DNA from: Crenothrix sp043729335
Lineage (GTDB): Bacteria; Pseudomonadota; Gammaproteobacteria; Methylococcales; Methylomonadaceae
Direction: 5' to 3'
Length of the DNA: 64,000 nucleotides
NCBI RefSeq assembly: GCF_043729335.1
Contig: NZ_JAYTLQ010000010.1
Location: forward strand, 1-64,000
Shown: one piece after another, positions 1 to 8,274 of the stretch
Layout of the letters: each line of letters begins with the position of its first letter
Position numbering within the stretch: the first letter of the stretch is position 1
Made by a program: the position numbers and the translations under genes
The notes under the pieces: generated by a model
The model's input: only the letters and a program-made list of their open reading frames with translations
Told to the model about the DNA's origin: nothing
Database searches by the model: none

Positions 1-54
1 GAGCTTGTCGAACCATGAACCACAAGTCCTTCGACAGGCTCAGGACGAACGGAG
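1..54. repeat. Dispersed inverted repeat (REP-like) at the window edge
   Basis: The arms GAGCTTGTCGAA and TTCGACAGGCTC face each other across about 18 bases and are followed by AGGACGAACGG. Related strings (GAGCTTGTCGAATGG plus CACGAAC) recur near 19,710 and 38,997. This looks like an intergenic REP-type element. The left side may continue beyond the window. No transposase is nearby. Confidence 0.6.
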
Positions 55-111
55 TATTTTATAGTACTCGACATTATAAAGCTGACTAAGTACTAGGTTA
101 GATACCTTGCG

Positions 112-1542
112 TTAGTTCAAGTAAAACAACTCAGCCTTTTTAAGTGTAATTGAGCCTTCTACCGGGCCGGTCGTTTTGACGACCGTTAGGCGAATAGTAT
201 CCAGTGCTTGTTTAGAGAGGAGTAACTCATCGGTGAGATCATAGCGAAACTCTCTTTGGGCACCTTTACCTGCGGGGTCGTCAATAAAAAATGAAATGGC
301 ACCCGTAAAGTATTTTTTGGCTTCAATGCTGGAAGGCATAATATTTTCCGGTAAATTAATATAGACTTCATAACGGCCTTTAGGCTTTCCGATATAAGCC
401 GCCGTAAGATTTAATACAATACGTTCATCGACAATTTTATCGATAACCTGCAATTGCTCATGGTTTAAAGTAAGTGCTACGTTAGCAGGATTATCCATTG
501 ATGCTGTTGCGTGTAACGGGATAGTCGCAAGAGTATGTTCCACTAAACGAGGGGGTGTGATTTTACCCGCAGGCGCAACCGCTTTTTTATCATACACATA
601 GTCAGGCTTGTTAATCATCGCAAGTACTTGTGGCATGGTGTAATTAATCCCAGTGCCATTATTTTTGCCATTATCTATATAGAACCGGTAAAGCCATTTT
701 ACAGAATTAAGGTCATCCAACGTCAGATTTTGCCCCGGATTCTCAATGATCCAGTTTTGCCAAAGTCTGTCAACATTGGAGTGATGAAGCCAAAAAACTG
801 GGTCGAACGCGGCTGACGCAACATTGCCCATTAAGCCATTTGACACTTCTTGATTGTATACTTTGTTATAGCTAGTTGCTGTGCCACCAATATAATCATG
901 CATGAAATCATGCAATCCTTGATTAATTTGGTTGTTATACGTTGCGTAATCCACAATGTCTTGTAAAGCAATGCTGTCTACTCGTATGGTCTCTAATGCG
1001 CCGCTACTAATGGCTTTGCCTTGGTTTAAAGAAGCCAACCGGCCTGGTTCATAAAGACTGCCCTTGGTTTTTGCCTGCAATTTATCTGGCAGGGTAGGAA
1101 ATTTTGCATAATCCCAATACGGCATACTAAATGTCGGATCAAGGGAGTATTTGCGCACTATTTTTTCAAAGTGGGACAGATATAATCTGTGCCATGGCAA
1201 AAAATGAATATCAGACGCGGGGCCAGACCGGCTGTGTGATGCGCATTTAGACCATGCTACATAAGGTTGGGAAACTTTGGTAAAGCTTGGGCACAGGGGA
1301 TTTGTATCTAAAATCGCTTCACTTGGATTGGGCACACCGTGTATAGCGGATTGAAAATACCAGCTCACCGGTATGCGGCATCCCAGGGCTTTTAATTTAA
1401 CAAAAGCTTTTTGCATGGAAGCCAGTGCTTTTATCCCTTGTGCTGAATGCGCCTCGTATCTAATATAAGGAGCAGCAACGGCCGTAACCTGCCAAGACAG
1501 TGCGAATGCACCAATGACATGAAGTAATAGATATTTTTTCAT
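112..1542 (-). CDS. Secreted tyrosinase / polyphenol oxidase (type 3 copper)
   Basis: The 476-residue protein starts with a Sec signal (residues 1 to about 24, ending AVAA). The tyrosinase common central domain follows. The CuA side shows IHG (His68) and HFLPWHRLYLSHFE (His113, His118). The CuB side shows LHDFMHDYIGG and the hallmark DPVFWLHHSNVDRLW. Enzymes of this family oxidise mono- or diphenols to quinones using a dinuclear copper centre. About 150 C-terminal residues form a beta-rich extension, as in plant-type polyphenol oxidases with a DWL/KFDV-like tail. It is a single gene, transcribed away from the two transferase genes. The exact substrate (melanin precursor, tyrosine or a phenol) cannot be read from the sequence. 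No caddie protein is visible next to it. Confidence 0.9.
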   Translation of the reverse strand: MKKYLLLHVIGAFALSWQVTAVAAPYIRYEAHSAQGIKALASMQKAFVKLKALGCRIPVSWYFQSAIHGVPNPSEAILDTNPLCPSFTKVSQPYVAWSKCASHSRSGPASDIHFLPWHRLYLSHFEKIVRKYSLDPTFSMPYWDYAKFPTLPDKLQAKTKGSLYEPGRLASLNQGKAISSGALETIRVDSIALQDIVDYATYNNQINQGLHDFMHDYIGGTATSYNKVYNQEVSNGLMGNVASAAFDPVFWLHHSNVDRLWQNWIIENPGQNLTLDDLNSVKWLYRFYIDNGKNNGTGINYTMPQVLAMINKPDYVYDKKAVAPAGKITPPRLVEHTLATIPLHATASMDNPANVALTLNHEQLQVIDKIVDERIVLNLTAAYIGKPKGRYEVYINLPENIMPSSIEAKKYFTGAISFFIDDPAGKGAQREFRYDLTDELLLSKQALDTIRLTVVKTTGPVEGSITLKKAELFYLN

Positions 1543-1684
1543 TGGACTCTTAGGTTTAATATAAATGTTTTTACACGGGGGATTATTTTTAAAAAATCAC
1601 CTTATTCATCAGTAAATTAATTTTTTAATTATTGTCATGCAGCCCTACTTAATTTCCGTTTTTAACGGAAACTAGATATTTTGT

Positions 1685-1779
1685 ATTCATTCAACCCCTC
1701 TTTGAAAAACAGGGGTTAGGTGAGATTTTTCTAGTAAATCCCGCTCTATCCCCTTTTTTAAAGGGGATAGAGCGCATAC
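1685..1779. repeat. MITE-like palindromic repeat, copy A
   Basis: This is a diverged copy of a roughly 100-bp element found five times in the window. It has two internal hairpins, ACCCCTC-TTTG-AAAAACAGGGGT and a CCCCTTTTTTAAAGGGG stem. It lies between the tyrosinase and the next gene, which are in the same orientation, so it may also act as a transcript-end hairpin. Confidence 0.65.
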
Positions 1780-1793
1780 GAAATTTTTACTCT

Positions 1794-3083
1794 TTAGTGA
1801 CGCGTAAATGTTGTAGCGGGTTGTTTGGGACTTGCTAAAACGATATTTTGCCGAGATGCTTGTGTTGCTGCGAAGTCGCGGATTAGATCAGGTAAGTCAA
1901 GCCATGCCCCATTGCTTAAATTAATAATACGCGTAGATTTGGCAAGCCCGCGCACTGTGGCTTGTAGAGTTTCTGTGCGAGAAGCCCACTCTGCACTCAG
2001 TAAGATTATCCAGGTAGAATAATGGTCGCCCTGAAACAGACAGGCTCTCAGGTAACTGGATAAATCTTTATCGTTCAACTCTACGTGTGGCCCCAGAAAA
2101 ACCAAACTGACTAGCGTGTTGTCCTGTTTACAAATAAAAGGGGTTGTCTCAAAGAAGCGCTGGGCGGCCAATTGATTACCACAAGCCAGTAATTTAAATT
2201 CCACTTCGTTTTCATCAATAATAATTTGACTGCCCCATTTCTTTTTATAAGCCAGCACCCCGTTTTTAAGAAAAGGCCGTGAGGTTCCAAGGTTAACGGT
2301 ACGGTAGCCCCGACGGTGCGCATCTATCATGCCAAACCAGTAAATAGCAGAAACAACGCCGTCTTTAATTAGTTTTCGATCAGCATTTAATACCCCGTTG
2401 GCATAACCTGTGTAGCAATCATCGTTTTGAAAATTCATGGCTCCAGCCACTAATTCACCCGCGCGGGTAATTAGCAACAGCTCCATATTCTCATGAATTC
2501 GTTTAAACGATGGCCAACTGGGGATACGTGCGGAATCACGATGCCGACTTAGAATAAAAGGTTTATACATGCAATGATAAAAGTACTCCAGTTGTGCAGG
2601 ATCGTTTGAAATATGATATTCAAATCCCGCTTTGCGAATTTTATTGATATCGCTTACCGTAGAAGGGTCGCGGAATGCGGCCAATAAGTCTCCGTCTACT
2701 GGCGGCAGCTTAGCCGTTTGGCTGACATAATAGGGTATATTAAACATGCGCCGTGCGATTGTTCCTGAAGGCTGAACACCATGATCCCGGAACAGAATCA
2801 TATCCGCATGTTTTTCCCAATGCTGAATGGTCTTATTAATGTTCCATATAAAAACACTGCCTACTTTTTGGCTGTCAGCATAGTCGCCATACAATAATTG
2901 CACAAAATAAGGATCCTGACTTTTGCGGCCTATTAAAACGACCGTCAACCCATCTTTTTCAATCCGATAAATGGGCAGCCACAAGCACATTCGCCCATAA
3001 GCTAATAGAATAAATGCCTTCAGCTGCTTCTGCAAGCTAACAGGAATAAAGTGATAAAATTTTTTTTTCAGATAATCGAGCAT
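1794..3083 (-). CDS. GNAT/FemAB-like acyltransferase (BioF2/CelD-type)
   Basis: This 429-residue protein has no clear signal peptide but a hydrophobic, basic N-terminus (residues 1-40). The middle (about 150-300) has the pattern of the acetyltransf_6/FemAB group: INKIRKAGFEYHISND, a tyrosine-rich segment SRHRDSARIPSW, and GELVAGAMNFQNDDCYTGYA followed by VNLGTSRPFLKNGVLAYKKK, where the last strand-helix of the GNAT fold is expected. Such proteins transfer acyl or aminoacyl groups and are common near polysaccharide and PEP-CTERM loci. The C-terminal 100 residues are not recognised. The next gene upstream on the same strand is another member of the superfamily. The acceptor is unknown. Confidence 0.65.
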   Translation of the reverse strand: MLDYLKKKFYHFIPVSLQKQLKAFILLAYGRMCLWLPIYRIEKDGLTVVLIGRKSQDPYFVQLLYGDYADSQKVGSVFIWNINKTIQHWEKHADMILFRDHGVQPSGTIARRMFNIPYYVSQTAKLPPVDGDLLAAFRDPSTVSDINKIRKAGFEYHISNDPAQLEYFYHCMYKPFILSRHRDSARIPSWPSFKRIHENMELLLITRAGELVAGAMNFQNDDCYTGYANGVLNADRKLIKDGVVSAIYWFGMIDAHRRGYRTVNLGTSRPFLKNGVLAYKKKWGSQIIIDENEVEFKLLACGNQLAAQRFFETTPFICKQDNTLVSLVFLGPHVELNDKDLSSYLRACLFQGDHYSTWIILLSAEWASRTETLQATVRGLAKSTRIINLSNGAWLDLPDLIRDFAATQASRQNIVLASPKQPATTFTRH

Positions 3084-3189
3084 TTTTAAAATTAAATTAA
3101 ATTAATTAAAATTAAAACAAGGAATGAGGATTGTAGACAACTCGTATGACAACGGTATTAATTCTTCGTAGTATTAAAGTAATAAAGGT

Positions 3190-3286
3190 AATCATTCAGT
3201 CTCCCTCTTTGAAAAAGGGACTTTAGAGGAAGATTCTTTAAATAAATCCCCTCATCGCTTTTTAAAAGGAGGAGGTGAATATTTAC
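3190..3286. repeat. MITE-like palindromic repeat, copy B
   Basis: This copy is bounded by GGTAATCATTCA and TGAATATTTACC, which are terminal inverted repeats of each other with two mismatches. The interior is decayed compared with copies C and E (CTCCCTCTTTGAAAAAGGGA on the left side). It sits between the two transferase genes. Confidence 0.7.
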
Positions 3287-3326
3287 CTTTAGAGCTGACG
3301 ATGCTTTAATGATAAAGACTGACGCT

Positions 3327-4388
3327 TTACATCAACGCTTGCCAGCTGTGATTACGAACAAACACACTGAGTTTACGAAGTTCAAAGGCTACCGCAGCCG
3401 CAATACGGCTAGTTGCCCGCTCACAACAATCAAATTCGCCGGGTAAAATACCTTCAATACCATTTTTGCCAATTAAGCCGGATTTAAACTGGCGAAGACC
3501 GGCATTATCGGCACTGCCACCCAGGTCGTACCAAGATATTCCCTGATTACTCAACCATTTAATGACTTCCCACTGCATATAATAGCCTGCGTCCAATTCC
3601 AAGCCTTTGCTGTTGGATGCACCAAATAAGTATTGCGCAGTATTCCCCATAGCGGAAATAACGGCGCCGGCAACCGGTGTATTTTGAGAAAAACAAATGA
3701 GCACTTTGGGGCGTAGAGCCGGTTCAAGATCTTTATAAAATAAAGGCAGTTCTGCAATGGCCGAGGTATCAACAAACGATTTTCTATTAATCATATTGCC
3801 ATACAGTGACATAAATACATTGATAGCCTCATCGCCTTCTAGCCATTTGCACTCCAGGCCGTGTTTTTCAGCACGATTAAGGTGGTTGCGCCAGCGGCTT
3901 TTAAGGTTTTTTCTTAAATCAGAAATGGTTGGCGATAAGTCGACAAAATATCGTTCTGAATCGGCAATGTCGGTTTTTTTATAGCCGGCTCGTTGCAAGG
4001 CACTACAAAATGTATCAATGCCGTCTTTGGACGGCGGCGGCATAAGACGTAATAATAATCCACGCTTGATAACATATTCCTCACGTAAAAAGCGAAGTAC
4101 ATGTTTTAAATATTCTGGATTTGGAGCCTGCCCCATGGGTTGCCATAATGGACCAAATTTGACATGGGCAACTCCTGAACGCATAAACGGCACGCGTCTG
4201 ATGGCCACTTGAGCGGCGGCAACGATTTCCTTATCACGCCTAACCACTAAATTGCTGATAGATGCTTTTTGCCAACGCGCTTCAGCATACGAACGGCTCT
4301 GATCGATGGACGCATCGGTAAATGTCATCAAAATTTGATGCCAATCGTTTTTGTCGAGCTGATCAACTTCATATTTATAAAGAGACAT
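3327..4388 (-). CDS. FemAB/GNAT-type peptidyl- or acyl-transferase
   Basis: The 353-residue protein has the two-lobed FemAB layout. A first lobe (about 1-165) contains RRVPFMRSGVAHVKFGPLW, then FVDLSPTISDLRKNLKSRWR, a signature close to 'l...Lrk.w..sL..kwR..l.kAek.g' of lipid II:glycine glycyltransferase-like proteins. A second lobe includes QYLFGASN and ISWYDLGGSADNAGLRQFKSGL. In Gram-negatives such proteins often occur with exopolysaccharide or PEP-CTERM loci and modify glycans or peptides using an aminoacyl or acyl donor. It is co-oriented with the preceding transferase, 243 bp apart. Start: ATG preceded by a long AT-rich region. Substrate unknown. Confidence 0.75.
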   Translation of the reverse strand: MSLYKYEVDQLDKNDWHQILMTFTDASIDQSRSYAEARWQKASISNLVVRRDKEIVAAAQVAIRRVPFMRSGVAHVKFGPLWQPMGQAPNPEYLKHVLRFLREEYVIKRGLLLRLMPPPSKDGIDTFCSALQRAGYKKTDIADSERYFVDLSPTISDLRKNLKSRWRNHLNRAEKHGLECKWLEGDEAINVFMSLYGNMINRKSFVDTSAIAELPLFYKDLEPALRPKVLICFSQNTPVAGAVISAMGNTAQYLFGASNSKGLELDAGYYMQWEVIKWLSNQGISWYDLGGSADNAGLRQFKSGLIGKNGIEGILPGEFDCCERATSRIAAAVAFELRKLSVFVRNHSWQALM

Positions 4389-5120
4389 AGAGTATGTGTG
4401 TAAAAAATTAATGATTGATCGGAATTACCACGTTAAGTATTGCCAAATAGGCATGGGAGTAAACTATTAGGTATTCATCGCAATGAATTCCACTGCCTTT
4501 TTCGCCAAAATTGCCTATAAACGTTACATATATTTTAAACAAAGCATGTGCCATGCCATAAATAATTAATCTAATACTATCAATATATTATTTTAAAAAA
4601 AATCGAGCGGCTAAGTTTTTTTTGTAATAATTGTAAATTATTCAGACGTTTGAAGGTTTGTAAAGAAAAAATTAAAAAATAATTTTGGGTGTGGCTTAAT
4701 TTTAGCCCACCCATTTGTATCGGGTTAATAATTATGACTCTCACAAACAAGTTCAGACATCATTAAATTTGGTGGGTTTAAACTGATTTTATTTTTATTG
4801 CTACTATTTAGTCAAGTTTATAGTGAGATTATTTATTTTTATGCTAATAGATAGCATGGTTTTACACTTATGCAAATAAATTTATCTCATTAAAATAATT
4901 TTGGTTATCCAAAATGACGGCTGACATGTGTAAACAAAAATGACAGTTTACAGCTACCGCATGTAATCTTTTCCTTACGTAAAATTGCATTTGAAGGTAG
5001 TTATCTTGCGGGTTTAGTTTGAAGTAATGGGTTGGCTTTTTAATCAAACACGTTGAGTTTGGTTCTTCGATTTACTCGAAGGACAAAATGAGTAGCCGGT
5101 TTTTTTCATTATTTTTGATA
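4389..5120. other. AT-rich intergenic region without recognised gene
   Basis: About 730 bases of strongly AT-rich DNA lie between divergent genes (transferase on the minus strand, gdx on the plus strand). I see no convincing reading frame with a ribosome binding site, no tRNA and no repeat shared with the rest of the window. It must contain at least two promoters, but I cannot place them with confidence. Confidence 0.5.
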
Positions 5121-5135
5121 CAATTGCCAAGAAAG

Positions 5136-5223
5136 CTAGGGTTCATCAATGCTGTTGATTGCCATCACCTCCTATCATATAACGACGGTAACGTCTGATT
5201 CCTAAAACATAAAAAACGAGGTG
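5136..5223 (+). promoter_or_regulatory. Structured leader of gdx; possible SD-sequestering or guanidine-type riboswitch
   Basis: The leader starts with GCTAGGGTTC, which resembles the 5' CUAGGGUUCCG of the guanidine-I (ykkC) riboswitch, and continues with a small TCAA-TGCTG-TTGA hairpin. CACCTC at 5166-5171 is perfectly complementary to the ribosome binding site GAGGTG at 5218-5223, so the leader can sequester the start site. The later conserved guanidine-I core (CCGAGAG, AAAGCCCGGGAG) is not seen, so I do not claim a canonical ykkC element. A diverged riboswitch or a simple translational hairpin are both possible. Confidence 0.35.
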
Positions 5224-5227
5224 AAGT

Positions 5228-5548
5228 GTGGCGTGGTTAATTTTATTTTCCGCAGGATGTGTAGAAATAATCTTTGCTTTAAGCCTTAAATACAACCAGG
5301 GCTTTACTAAGTTATGGCCTAGTGTGGTAACGTTGATTTCAGGCATTGGCAGTTTTTATTTGCTCATCATAGCCATCAAAACCTTACCCTTAGGAACTGC
5401 CTATGCGGTGTGGACAGGGATGGGTGCGGTTGGCGTAGCAGTACTGGGCATTGTTTTATTTAAAGAATCCGCTGACTGGTATCGACTACTTTCCATCGCG
5501 CTAGTCATCTTTGGCATTATTGGTCTTAAGCTCACTGACACTCCATAA
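5228..5548 (+). CDS. gdx: SMR exporter of the SugE/Gdx (guanidinium) type
   Basis: This 106-residue, four-helix small multidrug resistance protein begins at GTG, with GAGGTG four bases upstream. The conserved membrane-embedded Glu lies in the first helix (AGCVEIIFALSLKY), and the Gdx-type signature is LPLGTAYAVWTGMGAVG in helix 3, ending with IFGIIGLKL. Family knowledge: this subtype exports guanidinium in exchange for protons and works as an antiparallel dimer, unlike the EmrE polydrug subtype. Its TAA stop is followed immediately by the tusB ATG, so the two are translated from one mRNA. Confidence 0.88.
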   Translation: MAWLILFSAGCVEIIFALSLKYNQGFTKLWPSVVTLISGIGSFYLLIIAIKTLPLGTAYAVWTGMGAVGVAVLGIVLFKESADWYRLLSIALVIFGIIGLKLTDTP

Positions 5549-5839
5549 ATGCTACATCTTATTTTTCAATCGCCTGTTGAAGTTGCAACACTAGACCGCA
5601 TGGATGTGGGGGATGTGGCTGTTTTTTTTGAAAACGCCATTTTTCGACTGCTGAGAGCAGGTGATTTAAATGGGTTATTGACTGAACAGCTGAAAACTAA
5701 TCGATTTTGTGTGCTGTCGGATGATTTGGCGGTGCGCGGTATAGCACAAGATGAATTAATCAATGGCCTGGATATAATTGATTATGCTGAATTGGTCAGT
5801 TTGACGGTAGACAATGCCGTTATCCAAACATGGACGTGA
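5549..5839 (+). CDS. tusB: DsrH/TusB family sulfur-relay protein
   Basis: The 96-residue protein matches the DsrH/TusB family: it opens with MLHLIFQSPVEVATLDRM, followed by a predicted alpha/beta fold containing VAVFFENAIFRLL, FCVLSDDLAVRGI and IDYAELVSLTV. In the TusBCD or DsrEFH complex this subunit helps pass persulfide sulfur for 2-thiouridine formation (s2U34) in tRNA or in sulfur oxidation. The TusC/TusD (DsrF/DsrE) partners are not beside it, which is unusual because they are normally contiguous. It directly abuts gdx and overlaps the dsrC/tusE gene. Confidence 0.8.
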   Translation: MLHLIFQSPVEVATLDRMDVGDVAVFFENAIFRLLRAGDLNGLLTEQLKTNRFCVLSDDLAVRGIAQDELINGLDIIDYAELVSLTVDNAVIQTWT

Positions 5840-6159
5840 TGATACCCATACAGCTAGAAACCACCGATCAGGGTTTTTTGTTAAATGCCGGGGATTGGAG
5901 CGAAGCGGTAGCAAAATCACTCGCAGAGTTAAATAATATTAAGTTAACGGATAAACACTGGGAGATTATCTGGTTTATTCGTGGCTATTATAAACAATTT
6001 AAACATTTGCCGAATGCGCGGGTGTTTACCAAAGCCATCGCTAAAACACTGGGGGAAGACAAGGGCAATAGCCGCTATTTGCATCAGTTGTTTCCTGATG
6101 GGCCTTTAAAGTATGCGTGTAAACTGGCGGGGTTACCTAAACCGCCGACGTGTTTATAA
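5830..6159 (+). CDS. tusE: TusE/DsrC-type sulfur carrier with two C-terminal cysteines
   Basis: This 109-residue DsrC/TusE protein has the conserved HWEIIWFIRGYYKQF, GNSRYLHQLFP and C-terminal arm YACKLAGLPKPPTCL. Both arm cysteines are present, Cys97 and the penultimate Cys108, eleven residues apart. DsrC proteins that use a trisulfide or intramolecular disulfide have both; E. coli TusE has only the last. An internal ATG at 5839 overlaps the tusB stop (TGATGA), so the true start may be there, giving translational coupling. It accepts sulfur from the TusBCD/DsrEFH complex. Confidence 0.88.
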   Translation: MDVMIPIQLETTDQGFLLNAGDWSEAVAKSLAELNNIKLTDKHWEIIWFIRGYYKQFKHLPNARVFTKAIAKTLGEDKGNSRYLHQLFPDGPLKYACKLAGLPKPPTCL

Positions 6160-6163
6160 CGGT

Positions 6164-6562
6164 TTAAAAATCCTGCTGTTTAAAACGATGAATCAAACGC
6201 CGGTCTTTTTTATTCGGCTTGTGGTCATTGTCTAAATCAAAAAATTCTCGGTTTTCGCGCTGTTGCAATATTTGCTGCTGGCGTTTTTCGTGGCTTTCCG
6301 GAGTTTCTTCATAAAGCAGGACAGCCTCTTTAGCGGCACATCGTTGCCCGATAACCGTAACCACAGTAATGTCCCATTTATAGCCATTATGGCTGATGGA
6401 TATAGCAACGCCGGGCTTGATTTCTTTGCCCGGTTTTGCTCGGTGGTTGTTAATATGAACCTTGCCGCCAGCAATGGCTTCGGCAGCTAGGCTACGGGTT
6501 TTAAAAAACCGCGCAGCCCATAACCATTTATCTAAACGAACAGCATCAAGTGCCGCAGGCAT
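6164..6562 (-). CDS. hslR: Ribosome-associated heat shock protein Hsp15 (S4 domain)
   Basis: This 132-residue protein has an S4 RNA-binding domain at residues 8-70: RLDKWLWAARFFKTRSLAAE, then GGKVHINNHRAKPGKEIKPG. The basic C-terminal tail (KPNKKDRRLIHRFKQ) is typical of Hsp15, which binds 50S subunits carrying stalled peptidyl-tRNA after translation fails. It overlaps the 3' end of ispH by 17 bases in another frame, so the two are probably co-transcribed. It converges on dsrC/tusE with only four bases between the stop codons. Confidence 0.88.
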   Translation of the reverse strand: MPAALDAVRLDKWLWAARFFKTRSLAAEAIAGGKVHINNHRAKPGKEIKPGVAISISHNGYKWDITVVTVIGQRCAAKEAVLLYEETPESHEKRQQQILQQRENREFFDLDNDHKPNKKDRRLIHRFKQQDF

Positions 6563-7514
6563 GCGCTGGTGCAGCGGCTTTCTTTAAACCGCGCGGTAAT
6601 GAAAACACCACTTTTTCTTCTATGCCCTGAATTTCAACCGCCGATGACCCGCCCCAGGATTTTAATTGATCAATCACTTCTTGCACCAGCACTTCAGGTG
6701 CAGAAGCGCCTGCGGTAACCCCAACAACACCCACGCCATCAAACCATTGTTTTTCCATGTCGTGAGCAGTATCAATTAAATAAGCGGGTTTTCCGAGTTG
6801 CTCGGCAATCTCGCGCAAACGGTTAGAGTTGGAACTGTTTACTGAGCCTACCACCAAAATTACATCCGCGGTTTTGGCCATTTCAAAAACAGCATCCTGA
6901 CGATTTTGGGTCGCATAACAAATGTCATCTTTTTTTAAGCCTTCAATAACGGGAAAGCGTGCTATCAGGGCATCCACCATAATTTTGGTATCTGTCATTG
7001 ATAAGGTGGTCTGGGTGACATAACCTAAGTCATTGGGGTTATTGACTTTTAAATTTTGCACATCTTCAGGGGTTTCCACCAGATAAATACCGCCATTCTT
7101 AGCAATTTTATCGTATTGTCCCATTGTACCTTCTACTTCAGGGTGACCGGCGTGGCCAATCAGCAGCACTTCACGGTCGGCTTTAGCATGTTTGGCCACT
7201 TGTAAATGCACTTTAGTGACTAAGGGGCAGGTGGCATCAAATACCGTTAATTTACGATCTTTGGCTTCTTGCTGGACTTGTTTTGATACACCGTGAGCAC
7301 TGAAAATTAAATACGATCCTACCGGTACATCGCTTAAATCTTCAACAAAAATCGCACCTTTTGCTTTAAGGCCATCAACCACGGTACGGTTGTGGACAAC
7401 TTCATGCCGCACATAAATGGGTGCGCCAAACGTCTCTAAGGCCTGATCGACAATTTCGATGGCACGGTCTACACCGGCACAGAATCCACGGGGGTTAGCG
7501 AGTACAATTTGCAT
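6546..7514 (-). CDS. ispH: 4-hydroxy-3-methylbut-2-enyl diphosphate reductase (IspH/LytB)
   Basis: The last enzyme of the MEP isoprenoid pathway, converting HMBPP to IPP and DMAPP with an iron-sulfur cluster. The 322-residue protein has the three cluster cysteines Cys12 (NPRGFCAGVDRA), Cys96 (FDATCPLVTKVH) and Cys199 (DDICYATQNRQ). It also has the substrate-binding His in RHEVVHNRTVV and AGHPEVEGT, and GSVNSSNSNRL. The length is normal for gammaproteobacterial IspH. Its 3' end overlaps hslR, and rraA lies 36 bp upstream on the same strand. Confidence 0.97.
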   Translation of the reverse strand: MQIVLANPRGFCAGVDRAIEIVDQALETFGAPIYVRHEVVHNRTVVDGLKAKGAIFVEDLSDVPVGSYLIFSAHGVSKQVQQEAKDRKLTVFDATCPLVTKVHLQVAKHAKADREVLLIGHAGHPEVEGTMGQYDKIAKNGGIYLVETPEDVQNLKVNNPNDLGYVTQTTLSMTDTKIMVDALIARFPVIEGLKKDDICYATQNRQDAVFEMAKTADVILVVGSVNSSNSNRLREIAEQLGKPAYLIDTAHDMEKQWFDGVGVVGVTAGASAPEVLVQEVIDQLKSWGGSSAVEIQGIEEKVVFSLPRGLKKAAAPAHACGT

Positions 7515-7550
7515 AAGCTGATTTCTTTAGTTAATGAATATAAGGCTATT

Positions 7551-8042
7551 TTAACTTAACATCATATCCGATACGATAATTCCATCGGTATCGGCGTATA
7601 AAAAGTGGTTGGTTTTAAAATTAACACCGGCAAATGTTAATGATAAATCACGGTCACCATGATCTTTTATATGGCTTTGCAGCGGATGGGTATGCAAAGC
7701 GCGGATGCCAATAGGTAACGTGGCAATCTTTTCAGCGTGCCGAATACAACCATAAATAACAATACCTTGCCAGCCATTAGCCACAGCAAGGCTTGCCAAT
7801 TCGTAATCTACTAGCGCACAGCGATGAGAGCCGCCGCCATCAATCACCAACACACGATTTTCGACTTTTTCTTCAAGGACGCTTCTAATAAGCACGTTTT
7901 CTTCAAAGGCTTTTATTGTCGTGATTTGTCCGCAAAAACTTTTCTCGCCGCCGTAAGGTTTAAATAGCGGTTCAACAATCTGAAAATAATCTTCTTTGCT
8001 GTGGGCATCACAAAGATCAGCAGTAGTAAATGGATTTGTCAT
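7551..8042 (-). CDS. rraA: RraA-family regulator of ribonuclease E
   Basis: This 163-residue protein has the RraA/MenG-like fold: TTADLCDAHSKEDYFQIVEP at the N-terminus, GQITTIKAFEEN, the central RVLVIDGGGSHRCALVDYELA, GIVIYGCIRHAEKIATLPIG and a C-terminal LYADTDGIIV. In E. coli, trimeric RraA binds and inhibits RNase E. The same fold serves aldolases in other bacteria, so the biochemical role is by family. It lies upstream of ispH and divergent from the small DUF2897 gene, sharing the 83-bp intergenic promoter region. Confidence 0.92.
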   Translation of the reverse strand: MTNPFTTADLCDAHSKEDYFQIVEPLFKPYGGEKSFCGQITTIKAFEENVLIRSVLEEKVENRVLVIDGGGSHRCALVDYELASLAVANGWQGIVIYGCIRHAEKIATLPIGIRALHTHPLQSHIKDHGDRDLSLTFAGVNFKTNHFLYADTDGIIVSDMMLS

Positions 8043-8125
8043 TTAAGTTAATTATTTTATTAATTTACAGTTATGCAAGGTATATACTAGATACCGATGT
8101 TAAGCAACCTGAAAAGGAGATTAAT

Positions 8126-8266
8126 ATGTGGATATTATTTTTTATCGTGGCAATACTGTTTGTTTTGGGCAATGGGCTGCTTTTGCTAAGGTCGGCAAAT
8201 ACCTCCAAACTTCCTGAGAATGTTAAATCACAACCTTATGATAAGGATGAATCCAGCGGTTGGTAG
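8126..8266 (+). CDS. DUF2897-like single-pass small membrane protein
   Basis: A 46-residue protein is read from ATG at 8126, preceded by AAAAGGAG seven bases upstream. Longer in-frame readings from 8030 would overlap rraA and lack this site. Residues 1-20 form one membrane helix (WILFFIVAILFVLGNGLLLL), followed by RSANTSKLP, typical of the gammaproteobacterial DUF2897 family. The rest is a short polar tail. Function unknown. Confidence 0.65.
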   Translation: MWILFFIVAILFVLGNGLLLLRSANTSKLPENVKSQPYDKDESSGW

Positions 8267-8274
8267 CTTATAGT

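Noticed and set aside
5211..5227. Guanidine-III riboswitch core (ACGAGGTG) at the gdx start
   Set aside because: The match is only the ribosome binding site region and start; the pseudoknot partners are missing.
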